Assembly: GCF_012910705.2 (NCBI RefSeq)
Contig: NZ_WTVG02000038.1
Span: forward strand, 310,001 to 374,000
Length of the DNA: 64,000 nucleotides
Direction: 5' to 3'
Source: Aromatoleum anaerobium
GTDB taxonomy: Bacteria; Pseudomonadota; Gammaproteobacteria; Burkholderiales; Rhodocyclaceae
Within the stretch, counting starts at the first letter, position 1, and each line of letters starts with the position of its first letter. A model generated the notes under the pieces. It made no database searches, had not been told where the DNA came from, and saw only the letters and a list, made by a program, of their open reading frames with translations. This document shows, one piece after another, positions 63,095 to 64,000 of the stretch. The translations under genes and the position numbers were made by a program.

Positions 63095-64000
63095 ATGAAA
63101 ATCGAACGCGTCGTGCTCATCGGCGGCTCCGGCTTCGTCGGCAGCGCCGTGGCCAACCGGCTTGCCGAAGCCGCCGTCGAGGTCGTCGTTCCGACTCGCC
63201 ACGAGAGCCGCGCGCGTCATCTGCTGCTGCTGCCGACCGTCGAGGTCGTCGAGGCGGATGTGCATGACCCGGCGACGCTCGCGCGGCTGGTCGCCGGCGC
63301 CGATGCGGTCATCAACCTCGTCGGGATCCTGCATTCCCGGTCAGGCTCCCCGTACGGCCGGGATTTCGCGCGCGCGCATGTCGAATTGCCGCAAAAGATC
63401 GTCGCCGCGTGCCACGCTGCGCAAGTTCCCCATCTCGTGCATGTGAGCGCGCTCGGCGCCTCGCCCGACGGTCCGTCGGAATACCTGCGCTCGAAAGCCG
63501 CCGGCGAAGCGGCGGTACGCGCCGGCGGCGACGCCCCGGCCTGGACGGTGCTGCGTCCTGCGATGATGTTCGGCCGCGGCGACCACTTCACGAACCTCTT
63601 CGCCAGGCTGGCGAGGCGATTTCCGGTTTTGCCGCTGGGCGGCGCACGCGCGCGATTCCAGCCCGTGTACGTCGAAGACGTCGCTGCGGTTATCTGCCAC
63701 TGCCTGCGCGATCCGGCCGCCACCGGCGAGACGTTCGAACTCGCGGGGCCGCGCGTCTATACGCTGCGCGAGCTGGTCGAATACATCAGCGACCTGGCCG
63801 GTGCGCCACGTCCGATCATCCCGCTGCCCGAGGGGCTCGCGATGATGCAGGCGGCACTGATGGAATGGTTGCCGAACCCGCTGATGAGCCGCGACAACCT
63901 GCGCTCGATGCGCGTCGACAACGTCGCGAGCGGCGCGCCCCTGCCGTTCGGCATGACCCCGACGCCGCTGGAGGCCGTCGTGCCGGCATATATCGGCGAC
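63095..64000 (+). CDS. Atypical SDR, complex I NDUFA9-like NAD(P)-binding protein (3' end outside window)
   Basis: At least 302 residues, open to the window end. The N-terminus MKIERVVLIGGSGFVGSAVANRLAEA holds the GGSGFVG dinucleotide motif. INLVGILH, HLVHVSALGASPDGPSEYLRSKAAGE, WTVLRPAMMFGRGDHFTNLFARLAR and FQPVYVEDVAAVI follow the NDUFA9/atypical SDR subgroup. Members bind NAD(P) and some support quinone-linked complexes. It lies 33 bp after slt and is probably co-transcribed. Confidence 0.85.
   Translation, partial: MKIERVVLIGGSGFVGSAVANRLAEAAVEVVVPTRHESRARHLLLLPTVEVVEADVHDPATLARLVAGADAVINLVGILHSRSGSPYGRDFARAHVELPQKIVAACHAAQVPHLVHVSALGASPDGPSEYLRSKAAGEAAVRAGGDAPAWTVLRPAMMFGRGDHFTNLFARLARRFPVLPLGGARARFQPVYVEDVAAVICHCLRDPAATGETFELAGPRVYTLRELVEYISDLAGAPRPIIPLPEGLAMMQAALMEWLPNPLMSRDNLRSMRVDNVASGAPLPFGMTPTPLEAVVPAYIGD

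Overview
The window is GC-rich, densely coded chromosomal DNA from a Gram-negative betaproteobacterium. Several features point to the Rhodocyclales (Azoarcus/Aromatoleum/Thauera type): the APS-reductase sulfate assimilation cluster with a DUF934 gene, the recX-lptB-rpoN-hpf-ptsN-hprK order, a PEP-CTERM protein, a Liv-type ABC transporter beside an acyl-CoA synthetase, and TAXI-type binding proteins. This assignment is inferred from gene content and style, not from a database search.

Layout. 1-457 holds no recognisable gene. 458-9.5 kb: a CPA2 cation/proton antiporter, then CysB divergent from a sulfate assimilation cluster (TSUP transporter, cysI, DUF934, cysH, a 48-codon ORF, cysD, cysN). 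9.6-18.3 kb: nitronate monooxygenase, NfeD/slipin pair, ferredoxin-NADP reductase with an IscR-like site, and on the minus strand a STAS protein, hslVU and an AEC transporter. 18.5-25.1 kb: ybgC-tolQRAB-pal-cpoB followed by queE and queC. 25.25-25.5 kb: promoter, tRNA-Lys(UUU), tRNA-Lys(CUU), terminator.

25.5-30.3 kb is the accessory region. A HigBA2-like toxin-antitoxin pair has been split by a complete IS200/IS605 element (tnpA plus tnpB) that landed 3' of TTGAC near the end of the toxin gene. Next to it lies an rtcB gene whose catalytic-histidine motif is destroyed by a frameshift in a perfect 18-nt palindrome, with two small protein genes upstream.

30.4-39.5 kb: a response regulator and hybrid histidine kinase divergent from an acyl-CoA synthetase, then a five-gene Liv-type ABC transporter whose LivF has Arg in place of the Walker A Lys. 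39.6-47.8 kb: a divergent class A PBP, a PEP-CTERM protein, a FecR/DUF6600 protein with a very long Gln/Arg tail, a PACE-type efflux protein and murB. 47.9-51.1 kb: a double-zinc-ribbon membrane protein and a TAXI binding protein, separated by an IS1182-type element; both proteins end in the same C-x6-LGLC-x motif. 51.3-64 kb is housekeeping: thiL, pgpA, pncC, recA, recX, lptB, rpoN, hpf, ptsN, hprK, ilvA, 5-formyl-THF cyclo-ligase, slt, and an atypical SDR/NDUFA9-like protein running off the end.

The best candidates for new biology are the IS605/TA hybrid, where tnpB now ends on the stop codon that overlaps the antitoxin start and the predicted TnpB guide is the remnant of the toxin gene, and the shared C-terminal dicysteine tag.
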